From Pseudomonas sp. SDI (lineage in GTDB: Bacteria > Pseudomonadota > Gammaproteobacteria > Pseudomonadales > Pseudomonadaceae): a stretch of DNA of 64,000 bases. Each line of letters opens with the position of its first letter. The stretch's first letter is position 1. The notes under the pieces are model-generated. The model searched no databases, was not told the DNA's origin, and saw only the letters and a list, made by a program, of their open reading frames with translations. This document shows positions 20,697-30,230 of this stretch, one piece after another. Location: positions 124,001-188,000 of the forward strand of contig NZ_QETK01000003.1 of assembly GCF_003105155.1 (NCBI RefSeq). The letters are read 5' to 3'. The position numbers were made by a program, and so were the translations under genes.

Positions 20697-23600
20697 TTGA
20701 CCAATCTCACTCAGCCGCCATCCTTGGGCGACGCCTCTGCCGCGTCGGGTTCGCCCTTGCGCGGTTCGTTGAAAGGAGCCCTGGCCATTCTGGTGCTGCT
20801 GTTGCTCGCCTTGCTGTTCTGGCAACTGCTCGACCAATTTCGCCATACCCTGGGCGACCGCCGCCAGCACAGCCTGGATGCCAGCGCCGAGCTGGCCGAC
20901 CACCTGAGCCTGAAAATGGCCCTGGAAGCCCAGCAGGCGTTGACTCTGCTGCAACCATTGGTCGCCGCACCAGCCGTTGATCGGTTACCAACCCTGGTCG
21001 CACGCCTGCAACAACAACTGCCGACCCTGCGCAGCCTGGCCTGGCTCGACGCCAATGGCCGCCCGCTGCGCGACAGCCTGCCAGCGAGCAGCGATCAAGC
21101 GGCGATCGACGAACTGCGGCGCCAGATCCAGCAGCGCAGCTTCTACCTGAGCAACAGCAGCGACAACAGCACGGTCTACCTGCTGCTGCGCCAGCCCGCC
21201 GACACCGGCAACGGTTTCTGGCTGTTGCGCCTGGCGCCGGGCTTCTACGACCAGTTGGCCGAACGCCTCGAACACCCAGCGCACCCGCTGTGGTTGCTGG
21301 AAAACAGCCGCACCGCGCAGGTGCTCAGCCGGCATGTACCGGCCGACGAGCGCCAGGCCGGCGAGGCGCCCCTGCAAAGCGTGATGCTGGCCTTCCTCGA
21401 TAACAGCGACTGGCAACTGCGCGGCCTGTTCGATGAAGCGCGCAGCCGTCAGCAACTACTGCCGGCGCTGATCGGCAAATGCGTGCTCGGGCTGTTCTGT
21501 GCCCTACTGCCGCTACTGGCGCTGACCAGCATGCGCCGGCGCCATCGCGCCTTGCAGGAAGGCCGGCGGCGCTATCAGGACATCTTCGAAGGCACCGGCG
21601 TGGCCCTGTGCGTGCTCGACCTGTCCGGCCTCCATGCCCTGCTGGAACGCTTGCGCCTGCGCTCGCGCGACGATCTGCAACAGCGCCTGCAACAGGCGCC
21701 GCAGCTACGCGACGCCCTGCTGCAGGCGCTGCAGATCACCGAAGTGAACCAGGTGGCCTTGCAACTGCTCGGCGTGGCGTGCCGCGACAGCGCCTGGCGG
21801 CGCCTGATCGACGGCGGCAGCGGGCCGCTCGACGGCATCGGCCTGCACCTGATCGAGGCGGTGCTCGACAACCAGCGCCAGCTCGAACTGGAGCTGCGCG
21901 TGCCACGCGAACAGGGGCCGGACCAGCACCTGTGGGTGATGGTGCGCTTCCCGCAGCAGCGCCGCGACGACCACGCGGTGATCCTCAGCATCGGCGATAT
22001 CACTAGCCGCAAGCAGGTCGAACTGTCGCTGCTGGAGCGTGAACGCTTCTGGTCGGACGTGGTCCGGACCGTGCCCGATCAGCTCTACGTGCAGGATGTG
22101 CAGAGCCTGCGAATGATCTTCGCCAACCGTCACCTGGGCCGCACGCTGGGCTATTCGCCGACGGAACTGGCACAGATGGGCGAGTACTTCTGGGAAATTC
22201 TCCTGCACCCGGAAGACGCCGACATCTACCACCACCTGCGCCAGCAACAACGCCTGAGCGGCTACGTGGAACAACTGCACTGTCAGTTGCGCTTCCGCCA
22301 TCACGACCAGCGCTGGCGCCGCTACGATATCCGCGAACAGGTACTGACCCGCAACCAGGTGGGGCATGTCACGCGGATCATCGGCGTGGCCAAGGACGTC
22401 ACCGACCAGATCGAGGCCAGCGAATCGCTGCGCGACAGCGAGCAGCGCTACCGCATGCTCGCCGAGAGCATCAGCGACGTGATCTTCTCCACCGACGACC
22501 AGCTCAACCTGAACTACGTCAGCCCGTCGGTGCAGGCCGTGCTGGGCTACGACGTGCAGTGGATCTTCGCCAAAGGCTGGCAATCGACCATCGCCAATCC
22601 GGCGCAACTGAGCGGGCTGTACAGCCTGTTCGAGCGGGTCAACCATGCCTTGGGCAACACCGCGCAACTGGAACGGCTGCGCACCGAAGTACCGACCCAG
22701 CTGTTCCTGTTCGACTGTTTGCGTGCCGATGGCCGCAAGATCCCCATCGAACTGCGCCTGGTGCTGGTCTGGGACGAGCACAACCACTTCGAAGGCATTC
22801 TTGGCGTTGGCCGCGACATCAGCCAGCAGCGCCGCGCCGAGAAAGACCTGCGCATGGCCGCGACGGTATTCGAGCACTCGACCTCGGCGATCCTTATCAC
22901 CGACCCGGCCGGCTATATCGTCCAGGCCAACGAGGCCTTCAGCCGCGTCAGCGGCTACGCGGTCAGCGATGTGCTCGACCAGTTGCCGAGCATGCTCACC
23001 GTCGACGAACAGCAGGAAGCTCACCTGCGCTACGTGCTCAAGCAACTGCACGAGCGCGGCACCTGGGAAGGCGAAGTGTGGCTCAAGCGCCGCAGCGGCG
23101 AGCACTATCCGGCCTGGGTCGGGATTACCGCCGTGTTCGACGAAGAAGGCGACCTGGCCAGCTACGTGTGCTTCTTCACCGACATCAGCGAGCGCAAGGC
23201 CAGCGAGCAGCGCATTCACCGCCTGGCCTACTACGACGCCCTGACCCACCTGCCCAACCGCACGCTGTTCCAGGACCGTCTGCACACCGCGTTGCAACAA
23301 GCCGAGCGGCAGAAGGCCTGGGTGGTGCTGATGTTCCTCGACCTCGACCGCTTCAAGCCGATCAACGACTCGCTCGGTCACGCGGCCGGCGACCGCATGC
23401 TCAAGGACATGGCCGAGCGCCTGCTCGACTGCGTCGATGAAGACGACACCGTGGCGCGCATGGGGGGCGACGAATTCACCCTGCTGCTGCAACCGCGGGC
23501 GACCCGCGAAATCGCGCTGAACCGGGCGATTCATGTTGCCGAGCAGATCCTCGGCAGCCTGGTGCGGCCGTTTGTGCTGGAGAACCGCGAGTTCTTCGTC

Positions 23601-24536
23601 ACCGCCAGTATCGGCATCGCCCTCAGCCCGCAGGATGGCAGCGAGCTGAGCCAACTGATGAAGAACGCCGACACGGCGATGTACCACGCCAAGGAGCGAG
23701 GCAAGAACAACTTCCAGTTCTACCAGGCCGACATGAACGCCAGTGCGCTGGAGCGGCTGGAGCTGGAAAGCGACCTGCGCCATGCCCTGGAGCAGAACGA
23801 ATTCATCCTCTATTACCAACCGCAGTTCAGCGGCGACGGCAAGCGCCTGACCGGCGCCGAGGCGCTGCTGCGCTGGCGCCACCCGCAGCGCGGGCTGGTG
23901 CCGCCGGGCGACTTCATCCCGGTGATCGAGGAGCTCGGCCTGGTGGTCGATGTCGGCGACTGGGTGATTGCCGAGGCCTGCCGTCAGCTCAAGGCCTGGC
24001 ACCAGGCCAAGGTGCGCGTGCCGAAGGTGTCGGTGAACATTTCGGCGCGGCAGTTCTCCGACGGCCAACTCGGCACGCGGATCGCCACCATCCTCAAGGA
24101 CACCGGGCTACCACCGGCGTGCCTGGAGCTGGAACTGACCGAGAGTATCCTGATGCGCGAGGTGGACGAGGCGATGGTGATCCTCGACAGCCTGAAGAAC
24201 CTGGGCCTGAGCATTGCCGTCGACGACTTTGGCACGGGCTATTCGTCGCTCAACTATTTGAAGCAGTTCCCGATCGACGTGTTGAAGATCGACCGGACCT
24301 TTGTCGATGGTTTGCCGGAGGGCGAACAGGACGCGCAGATCGCCCGGGCGATCATCGCCATGGCCCACAGCCTGAACCTGGCGGTGATCGCCGAAGGCGT
24401 GGAAACCCATGAGCAGCTGGAGTTCCTGCGGGAGCACGGCTGCGACGAGGTGCAGGGCTACCTGTTTGGCAGGCCGATGCCGGCGAACCAGTTCGAAGCG
24501 CAGTTCAGCAACGAAACGCTGTTCATGTTCGACTAG
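20697..24536 (+). CDS. morA: Membrane GGDEF-EAL regulator MorA
   Basis: Large (1279 residues) c-di-GMP enzyme controlling flagellar timing, motility and biofilm in Pseudomonas. Two membrane segments (about residues 27-45 and 258-280) flank a periplasmic sensory region; then come several PAS domains, including the last near FEHSTSAILITDPAGYIVQA. The GGDEF motif is intact at residues 923-927 without an RxxD inhibitory site before it. The EAL motif is intact at E1055 (GAEALLRW), with DDFGTGYSSL and ELTESIL metal-binding segments. Both synthesis and hydrolysis are therefore possible. The start is a TTG preceded by AGGAT. glyA lies downstream, as in P. aeruginosa PA4601-PA4602 (from memory). Confidence 0.93.
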   Translation: MTNLTQPPSLGDASAASGSPLRGSLKGALAILVLLLLALLFWQLLDQFRHTLGDRRQHSLDASAELADHLSLKMALEAQQALTLLQPLVAAPAVDRLPTLVARLQQQLPTLRSLAWLDANGRPLRDSLPASSDQAAIDELRRQIQQRSFYLSNSSDNSTVYLLLRQPADTGNGFWLLRLAPGFYDQLAERLEHPAHPLWLLENSRTAQVLSRHVPADERQAGEAPLQSVMLAFLDNSDWQLRGLFDEARSRQQLLPALIGKCVLGLFCALLPLLALTSMRRRHRALQEGRRRYQDIFEGTGVALCVLDLSGLHALLERLRLRSRDDLQQRLQQAPQLRDALLQALQITEVNQVALQLLGVACRDSAWRRLIDGGSGPLDGIGLHLIEAVLDNQRQLELELRVPREQGPDQHLWVMVRFPQQRRDDHAVILSIGDITSRKQVELSLLERERFWSDVVRTVPDQLYVQDVQSLRMIFANRHLGRTLGYSPTELAQMGEYFWEILLHPEDADIYHHLRQQQRLSGYVEQLHCQLRFRHHDQRWRRYDIREQVLTRNQVGHVTRIIGVAKDVTDQIEASESLRDSEQRYRMLAESISDVIFSTDDQLNLNYVSPSVQAVLGYDVQWIFAKGWQSTIANPAQLSGLYSLFERVNHALGNTAQLERLRTEVPTQLFLFDCLRADGRKIPIELRLVLVWDEHNHFEGILGVGRDISQQRRAEKDLRMAATVFEHSTSAILITDPAGYIVQANEAFSRVSGYAVSDVLDQLPSMLTVDEQQEAHLRYVLKQLHERGTWEGEVWLKRRSGEHYPAWVGITAVFDEEGDLASYVCFFTDISERKASEQRIHRLAYYDALTHLPNRTLFQDRLHTALQQAERQKAWVVLMFLDLDRFKPINDSLGHAAGDRMLKDMAERLLDCVDEDDTVARMGGDEFTLLLQPRATREIALNRAIHVAEQILGSLVRPFVLENREFFVTASIGIALSPQDGSELSQLMKNADTAMYHAKERGKNNFQFYQADMNASALERLELESDLRHALEQNEFILYYQPQFSGDGKRLTGAEALLRWRHPQRGLVPPGDFIPVIEELGLVVDVGDWVIAEACRQLKAWHQAKVRVPKVSVNISARQFSDGQLGTRIATILKDTGLPPACLELELTESILMREVDEAMVILDSLKNLGLSIAVDDFGTGYSSLNYLKQFPIDVLKIDRTFVDGLPEGEQDAQIARAIIAMAHSLNLAVIAEGVETHEQLEFLREHGCDEVQGYLFGRPMPANQFEAQFSNETLFMFD

Positions 24537-24709
24537 CGGTCTGACTGACTGCGTGTAGGCGCTGGCTTGCCTGCTCCTAGACCCGCGCTGAATCTCCCGC
24601 CGATCCCAAATGAACCCCGCTTGTCTGCGACATGATGCCCTTTCATATGCCAGACAAAAGCCGATGAGGTAGAATGCCCCCCTTTTCAGCCCGATCCTTG
24701 AGGACCGCC

Positions 24710-25963
24710 ATGTTCAGCCGTGATTTGACCATTGCCAAGTACGACGCCGATCTCTTTGCCGCGATGGAGCAAGAAGCTCAGCGTCAGGAAGAGCACATCG
24801 AGCTGATCGCCTCGGAAAACTACACCAGCCCTGCCGTGATGGAAGCCCAAGGCTCGGTTCTGACCAACAAGTATGCCGAAGGCTATCCAGGCAAGCGCTA
24901 CTACGGCGGTTGCGAATACGTCGACGTGGTTGAGCAACTGGCCATCGACCGTGCCAAGGAACTGTTCGGCGCCGATTACGCCAACGTCCAGCCACACGCC
25001 GGCTCCCAGGCCAACGCTGCGGTCTACCTGGCCCTGCTGCAAGGCGGCGACACCATCCTCGGCATGAGCCTGGCACACGGCGGTCACCTGACCCACGGCG
25101 CCAGCGTCAGCGCCTCGGGCAAGCTGTACAACGCCGTTCAATACGGTATCGATGCCAACGGCCTGATCGACTACGACGAAGTCGAGCGCCTGGCCGTCGA
25201 GCACAAGCCAAAAATGATCGTTGCCGGCTTCTCGGCTTACTCGCAAGTGCTGGACTTCCCACGCTTCCGCGAAATCGCCGACAAGGTCGGTGCCTACCTG
25301 TTCGTCGACATGGCCCACGTTGCTGGCCTGGTTGCCGCTGGCGTGTACCCGAACCCGGTGCCATTCGCCGACGTCGTGACCACCACTACGCACAAGACCC
25401 TGCGCGGTCCACGTGGCGGCCTGATCCTGGCGCGCGCCAATGCCGAGATCGAGAAGAAGCTGAACTCCGCTGTATTCCCGGGTGCCCAGGGCGGCCCGCT
25501 GGAGCACGTGATCGCGGCCAAGGCGATCTGCTTCAAGGAAGCGCTGCAGCCTGAGTTCAAGGCTTACCAGCAACAAGTGGTGAAGAACGCCAAGGCCATG
25601 GCCGGTGTGTTCATCGAGCGCGGTTTCGATGTGGTCTCCGGCGGCACCGAAAACCACCTGTTCCTGCTGTCGCTGATCAAGCAGGACATCTCCGGTAAAG
25701 ACGCTGACGCTGCCCTGGGCCGCGCCTTCATCACCGTGAACAAGAACTCGGTGCCGAACGACCCACGTTCGCCGTTCGTCACCTCCGGCCTGCGCTTCGG
25801 TACTCCGGCGGTGACCACCCGTGGCTTCAAGGAAGCAGAGTGCAAGGAACTGGCTGGCTGGATCTGCGACATCCTGGCCGACCTGAACAACGAAGCGGTA
25901 ATCGATGCCGTTCGTGAGAAGGTCAAGGCTATCTGCAAGAAGCTGCCGGTTTACGGCAACTAA
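24710..25963 (+). CDS. glyA: Serine hydroxymethyltransferase
   Basis: PLP enzyme interconverting serine and glycine with tetrahydrofolate, the main one-carbon source. The 417-residue protein shows [20 protein letters not shown], the [10 protein letters not shown] segment, and the PLP-lysine motif [16 protein letters not shown]. The ATG at 24710 ([15 protein letters not shown]) has TGAGGA before it and gives the normal length; an upstream extension of 12 codons lacks a Shine-Dalgarno. A strong terminator follows directly. Pseudomonas genomes often have two or three glyA copies; which paralogue this is rests on its morA neighbourhood. Confidence 0.98.
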   Translation: MFSRDLTIAKYDADLFAAMEQEAQRQEEHIELIASENYTSPAVMEAQGSVLTNKYAEGYPGKRYYGGCEYVDVVEQLAIDRAKELFGADYANVQPHAGSQANAAVYLALLQGGDTILGMSLAHGGHLTHGASVSASGKLYNAVQYGIDANGLIDYDEVERLAVEHKPKMIVAGFSAYSQVLDFPRFREIADKVGAYLFVDMAHVAGLVAAGVYPNPVPFADVVTTTTHKTLRGPRGGLILARANAEIEKKLNSAVFPGAQGGPLEHVIAAKAICFKEALQPEFKAYQQQVVKNAKAMAGVFIERGFDVVSGGTENHLFLLSLIKQDISGKDADAALGRAFITVNKNSVPNDPRSPFVTSGLRFGTPAVTTRGFKEAECKELAGWICDILADLNNEAVIDAVREKVKAICKKLPVYGN

Positions 25964-25965
25964 TA

Positions 25966-25993
25966 AAAAAGCCCGGTTCGCCGGGCTTTTTTT
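25966..25993 (+). terminator. Rho-independent terminator after glyA
   Basis: AAAAAAGCCCGG TTCG CCGGGCTTTTTTT: A-tract, GC stem with TTCG loop, then seven T residues, immediately after the stop codon. Confidence 0.95.
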
Positions 25994-26008
25994 GGCCTGC
26001 CTGAAAGC

Positions 26009-26076
26009 ATCGCGGGACGAGCCAGCGCCCACAGAAATCGCTACAAACCCTGTGGGAGCGGGCTTGTCCCGCGATG
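26009..26076. repeat. REP palindrome pair
   Basis: ATCGCGGGACGAGCCAGCGC plus CCACAG, and the inverted copy TGTGGGAGCGGGCTTGTCCC plus GCGAT, separated by about 20 bases. It lies between the convergent glyA and yjiA. Confidence 0.88.
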
Positions 26077-26082
26077 AGGCCC

Positions 26083-27060
26083 TCAGCCCCTACTCAAGGC
26101 CTCAAACCCTGCCCGAATCGTTTCCTCCGGCAGTTCGTCGGCAATAAACACCATCACACTCTCGCGCGGCTCGCCATCGGCCCACTCGCTATCCCAGTCG
26201 AAGCCATACAGTTTCAGCACGCCCTGGAACACCAGCCGCCGCGGCTCGCCGGCAATGTTCAGCACGCCCTTGTAGCGCAGCAACTGCTTGCCATGCGCCT
26301 CCAGCAGCTCGTTCATGAAGTCGCTGAGCCGGTCGATATCCAGCGCCACGTCGGTGCGCAGCACCAGACTGGATATCCGGTCCGGGGTGGCTGGCTTGCC
26401 CAGCGGCCGCAGGTTCAACCCGCCGCCCAGGTCGGCATTCAGGTTGAAGCCGCGCACATCGAGCAACTCGGCCAGGTCGATACGCCCGTGCTCGACCACC
26501 CGAATCGGCGCCCGACGGTTGATCCGCGTCAGCCGCTCGCTCAGCGCCGCGAAGGCCGCCGGCGTCACCAGATCGGTCTTGCTCACCAGCAGCCGGTCGG
26601 CAAACCCGACCTGCGCCTGGGCAATCGCCTGGCTCAGGTGTACCTCGGCATGCGCCGCGTCCACCAGGGTAATGATGCCGTCGAGAAGGTAGCGATCACG
26701 CAGTTCCTCCTCGATGAAGAAGGTCTGCGCCACCGGCGCCGGGTCGGCTAGCCCAGTGCATTCGATCACCAGGCGGTCGAAGGCAATCTCGCCACTGTCG
26801 CGACGCTCCAGCAGCAGGAACAGCGCCTTGGTCAGGTCGGTGTGGATGCTGCAACAGACACAGCCATTGGCCAGGGTCATCACCTGTACCGGCTCGTCGC
26901 CGAGCAACTGGCTATCGATCCCGGCATCGCTGAACTCGTTCTCGATCACGGCGATCTTCAGGCCGTGTTCGGCCTTGAGCAGGTGGCGCAGCAGGGTGGT
27001 CTTGCCGGCACCGAGAAAGCCGCTGAGCACGGTGACCGGAATAGGGGTGAGATGGGTCAT
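26083..27060 (-). CDS. yjiA: CobW/COG0523-family GTPase YjiA
   Basis: A 325-residue P-loop GTPase of the metal-chaperone-like COG0523 family. Walker A is GFLGAGKTT at residues 14-22, followed by IENEFSDAGID, the metal-binding GCVCCS (CxCC) motif, and the SKTDLV guanine-specificity element. The C-terminal CobW_C domain spans about residues 220-325. The gene is the last of a leftward cstA-ybdD-yjiA operon, an order widespread in Proteobacteria; the protein may support metal loading related to the transporter, but this is unproven. There is no His-rich stretch typical of zinc-storage members. Confidence 0.92.
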   Translation of the reverse strand: MTHLTPIPVTVLSGFLGAGKTTLLRHLLKAEHGLKIAVIENEFSDAGIDSQLLGDEPVQVMTLANGCVCCSIHTDLTKALFLLLERRDSGEIAFDRLVIECTGLADPAPVAQTFFIEEELRDRYLLDGIITLVDAAHAEVHLSQAIAQAQVGFADRLLVSKTDLVTPAAFAALSERLTRINRRAPIRVVEHGRIDLAELLDVRGFNLNADLGGGLNLRPLGKPATPDRISSLVLRTDVALDIDRLSDFMNELLEAHGKQLLRYKGVLNIAGEPRRLVFQGVLKLYGFDWDSEWADGEPRESVMVFIADELPEETIRAGFEALSRG

Positions 27061-27119
27061 GGGACTCCCGAAATGAAACGCGCCACGACAAGGCGTGGCG
27101 CGTGGCTAGTACTGCGGAC

Positions 27120-27320
27120 TCAGCAACAACGGGGGCTGCCCTTGCCGCCACCGTAACGCGCCTCCTGGCGTTCGCGGAAGAACGCCTCGTAGGTCATCAC
27201 CGGCTTGTCCGGGTGCTTGGTCTGCATGTGCTCGACGTAGTTGTCGTAGTCGGGCATGCCGACCATCAGGCGGGCTGCCTGCCCCAGGTACTTACCCAGT
27301 CGACCGAGATCGTTGAACAT
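27120..27320 (-). CDS. ybdD: YbdD/YjiX family small protein
   Basis: A 66-residue protein, [20 protein letters not shown] at the start, with the conserved [18 protein letters not shown] core and a C-terminal Cys pair (PRCC). The family is found directly downstream of CstA-type pyruvate/peptide transporters, here with an 18-base gap, and appears needed for their function in some bacteria. It has no membrane segment of its own. Confidence 0.95.
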   Translation of the reverse strand: MFNDLGRLGKYLGQAARLMVGMPDYDNYVEHMQTKHPDKPVMTYEAFFRERQEARYGGGKGSPRCC

Positions 27321-27338
27321 CGCTGCATTCCTCTTGGT

Positions 27339-29405
27339 TTACGCGTCCGGCAAAGCCTGGAACGGGGTTTCCTTGTCGGTGCGCTCGGTTTTGCTCAGGG
27401 CGCGATAGCCGACCTTGACGGCATAGAACAGGATACTGAAGACCACGAACAGGAACAGCGCGGTCAGCGTCGCGTTGGTGTACGCGTTGAAGATCACGTG
27501 CTGCATCTGGCCGATGTCCTTGGCCGGGGCCAGTACCTGCCCGGCATCCAGCGCGGCGCTGTACTTGTTGGCCAGGGCCAGGAAGCCGACGGCCGGGTTC
27601 GGATCGAACAACTTGATGAAACCGGCAGTGGTGGTGCAGATCAGCAACCAGGCTGCTGGCAGCAGGGTGACCCAGATGTAGCGCTGGCGCTTCATCTTGA
27701 TCAGCACCACAGTACCGAGCATCAGCGCAATACCGGCCAGCATCTGGTTGGAGATACCGAACAGCGGCCACAAGGTGTTGATGCCGCCCAGCGGATCGAT
27801 CACGCCCTGGTACAGCAGGTAACCCCAGAGGGTCACGCAACCGGCGGTAGCGATCAGGTTGGCTGGCCACGACTCGGTGCGTTTCAGCGCTGGCACGAAG
27901 GAACCCAGCAGGTCCTGCAGCATGAAGCGCCCGGCACGGGTACCGGCATCCACGGCGGTGAGGATGAACAGCGCCTCAAAGAGGATCGCGAAGTGGTACC
28001 AGAAGGCCATGGTGTTCTCGCCCGGCAACACCTGGTGGAGGATCTGCGCGATACCCACGGCCAGGGTCGGCGCACCGCCGGCACGGGCCAGGATGGTGTG
28101 CTCGCCAATGTCCCTGGCGACCGCTTCGAGGGCGTCCGGAGTAATCGCAAAGCCCCAACTGCTGACCGTTTGCGCCACCGCAACGACGTCGCTACCGACC
28201 ACCGCGGGCGGGCTGTTCATGGCGAAGTACACGCCTGGCTCGATCACCGACGCGGCAACCATGGCCATGATCGCCACGAAGGATTCCATCAGCATGCCGC
28301 CGTAACCGATGTAGCGGGCGTTGACTTCGTTATCCAGCAGCTTGGGCGTTGTGCCCGACGAGATCAGGGCATGGAAGCCCGACACCGCGCCACAGGCAAT
28401 GGTGATGAACAGGAACGGGAACAGGGTGCCCTTCCACACCGGGCCGGTGCCGTCGGTGAACTGGGTCAGCGCCGGCATTTTCAGCTCCGGTGCCAGCACC
28501 AGGATGCCGATGGCCAGGGCCACGATGGTCCCGATCTTGAGGAAGGTCGAGAGGTAGTCACGCGGCGCCAGCACCAGCCACACCGGCAGTACCGCCGCCA
28601 CGAAGCCATAACCGACCAGCATCCAGGTGATCTGCACACCGGTGAAGGTGAAGGCCTTGGCCCACACCGGATCCGCCGCCACCTGGCCCCCCAGCCAGAT
28701 CGACAGCAACAGCAGGACCACACCGATCAGCGAGATCTCGCCGATACGACCCGGGCGGATATACCGCATGTAGACGCCCATGAACATTGCGATCGGGATA
28801 GTCGCCATGACCGTGAAGATGCCCCATGGGCTCTCGGCCAGCGCCTTGACCACGATCAGCGCGAGCACCGCGAGGATGATGATCATGATCAGGAAACAGC
28901 CGAACAGGGCTATGGTGCCGGGAATGCGGCCCATCTCCTCGCGGACCATGTCGCCCAGCGAGCGGCCGTTACGGCGGGTGGACAGGAACAGGACCATGAA
29001 GTCCTGCACCGCACCGGCCAGCACCACGCCAGCAATCAGCCAGAGTGTGCCCGGCAGGTAGCCCATCTGCGCCGCCAGGACCGGACCGACCAGCGGGCCG
29101 GCGCCAGCGATGGCGGCAAAGTGGTGACCGAACAGAATGTGCTTGTTGGTCGGAACGTAGTCCAGACCGTCGTTATTGAGCACCGCCGGGGTGGCCCGAC
29201 GTGGATCGAGTTGCATCACCTTGGTGGCGATGAACAGACTGTAGTAGCGATAGGCGACCAGGTAGAGGGCCACCGAGGCAACGACAATCCACAAGGCGTT
29301 GATTGCCTCGCCACGACGCAGGGCGACCACACCCAGCGCACAGGCTCCGAGGACTGCCAGCAGCAGCCAGGGAATATGGCGTAGCAGGCTATTATTGTTG
29401 TTCAT
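27339..29405 (-). CDS. cstA: CstA-family pyruvate/peptide transporter
   Basis: A 688-residue inner-membrane carrier with about 16-18 hydrophobic helices. CstA/BtsT proteins import pyruvate (and were first linked to peptide use in carbon starvation). Diagnostic stretches include the early FGHHFAAIAGAGPLVGPVLA and the later GFHALISSGTTPKLL and GTRAGRFMLQDLLG. The open frame runs 49 codons further upstream; I use the ATG at 29405 (MNNNNSLLRHIPW), which fits the family N-terminus. It heads the cstA-ybdD-yjiA operon. Confidence 0.95.
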   Translation of the reverse strand: MNNNNSLLRHIPWLLLAVLGACALGVVALRRGEAINALWIVVASVALYLVAYRYYSLFIATKVMQLDPRRATPAVLNNDGLDYVPTNKHILFGHHFAAIAGAGPLVGPVLAAQMGYLPGTLWLIAGVVLAGAVQDFMVLFLSTRRNGRSLGDMVREEMGRIPGTIALFGCFLIMIIILAVLALIVVKALAESPWGIFTVMATIPIAMFMGVYMRYIRPGRIGEISLIGVVLLLLSIWLGGQVAADPVWAKAFTFTGVQITWMLVGYGFVAAVLPVWLVLAPRDYLSTFLKIGTIVALAIGILVLAPELKMPALTQFTDGTGPVWKGTLFPFLFITIACGAVSGFHALISSGTTPKLLDNEVNARYIGYGGMLMESFVAIMAMVAASVIEPGVYFAMNSPPAVVGSDVVAVAQTVSSWGFAITPDALEAVARDIGEHTILARAGGAPTLAVGIAQILHQVLPGENTMAFWYHFAILFEALFILTAVDAGTRAGRFMLQDLLGSFVPALKRTESWPANLIATAGCVTLWGYLLYQGVIDPLGGINTLWPLFGISNQMLAGIALMLGTVVLIKMKRQRYIWVTLLPAAWLLICTTTAGFIKLFDPNPAVGFLALANKYSAALDAGQVLAPAKDIGQMQHVIFNAYTNATLTALFLFVVFSILFYAVKVGYRALSKTERTDKETPFQALPDA

Positions 29406-29600
29406 GGTTTGCTTCCAGCTAATGGATAAGAAGGACCGCCCACCGAGTCTAGGGCGAGTCATTGCGCATTGCCATACTTGCTTTGGTCTAGAGCCTCCCG
29501 TGGGGAAACCCAGGCTCTTTATATGCACCCCTGAGCAGTGCCTTGCAAGCACCTGGCAAGGCCTGCGCTATAGTTCAGACGAACCCCGGAGGAATTGGCC

Positions 29601-29966
29601 ATGCGCGACCCTCATGAACGTCGTTGTTTCAGGCGTATTGCCTTTCAAGCGCGCACAGAACTGGTGCAGGACGACCAGGTCTGGCCCGTCAAACTGCTCG
29701 ACTTGTCCCTCAAGGGCTTGCTGATCGAATGCCCCAAGCCCTGGGACGCCAACCCCACTGCCGTCTTCAACGCCTTCGTGCACCTCGACGAGCAGACCCT
29801 GATCAAGATGAACATCGAACTGCGCCACGAGGACGCCGAGCAGATCGGCTTTGCCTGCACCTATATCGATATCGACTCCATCACCCACCTGCGCCGTTTG
29901 GTCGAGCTGAACCTGGGCGACGACGAAGAGCTGCACCGCGAACTACGGCAATTGATCGGAGTTTGA
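29601..29966 (+). CDS. mapZ: PilZ-domain c-di-GMP receptor MapZ
   Basis: A 121-residue single PilZ domain. The two c-di-GMP-binding elements are intact: R8-x3-R12 in ERRCFRR and D34-x-S36-x2-G39 in DLSLKG. Its position next to cstA matches P. aeruginosa PA4608 (MapZ), which on binding c-di-GMP inhibits the chemotaxis methyltransferase CheR1 and so links c-di-GMP to flagellar switching; orthology is from neighbourhood and sequence memory. The start is ATG 29601, eight bases after GGAGG. It has its own promoter region shared with divergent cstA. Confidence 0.9.
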   Translation: MRDPHERRCFRRIAFQARTELVQDDQVWPVKLLDLSLKGLLIECPKPWDANPTAVFNAFVHLDEQTLIKMNIELRHEDAEQIGFACTYIDIDSITHLRRLVELNLGDDEELHRELRQLIGV

Positions 29967-30037
29967 AATCTTTTAGGCTGCTATCTAACCGCTGGCAGCT
30001 CCGGTAACCCCCTCCCCCCTCTCCTCTCCAGATGCTG

Positions 30038-30063
30038 GCACAGGGCTTTCGCAGAGCCCTGTG
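30038..30063 (+). other. Hairpin downstream of mapZ
   Basis: Stem CACAGGGCT / AGAGCCCTGTG with a small loop, 72 bases after the mapZ stop codon, without a T-tract. It may stabilise or end the mapZ message. Confidence 0.4.
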
Positions 30064-30151
30064 TACGCACGCGTATACGTTATGGAACAGAAACTGCATT
30101 CGCAGCCTGAAACCGATCACCCGTAGGACTGTTCCCACGTAAATCTAAAAA

Positions 30152-30196
30152 CTGTATACAATTGTTCTGGCAATCGAGTGTAGGACTTGTCTACAG
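30152..30196. promoter_or_regulatory. Paired operator before the purine permease gene
   Basis: CTGTATACAA at 30152-30161 and TTGTCTACAG at 30187-30196 are inverted copies with one mismatch; each is itself nearly palindromic around TGTATACA, and their centres are 35 bases apart. They end 35 bases before the ATG. The motif resembles sites of FCD-type GntR repressors; the regulator is not in the window. Confidence 0.6.
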
Positions 30197-30230
30197 TAGC
30201 GCCACAACAATAAAACAGAGAACCTGATCC

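Noticed and set aside
20477..20954. N-terminal extension of the small gene at 20127 into morA
   Set aside because: The added 159 codons are antisense to the morA start and Gln-rich; no start signal.
21705..24068. 787-codon frame opposite morA
   Set aside because: Antisense shadow of the GGDEF-EAL gene.
27102..29384. 760-codon His/Gln/Arg-rich frame opposite cstA
   Set aside because: Composition is that of a reverse-complemented membrane protein gene, not a real low-complexity protein.
30067..30082. GCGTATACGT dyad near the purine permease as a third operator or a riboswitch part
   Set aside because: It does not share the TGTATACA flanks, and I could not fold a known purine or xanthine aptamer from the leader.
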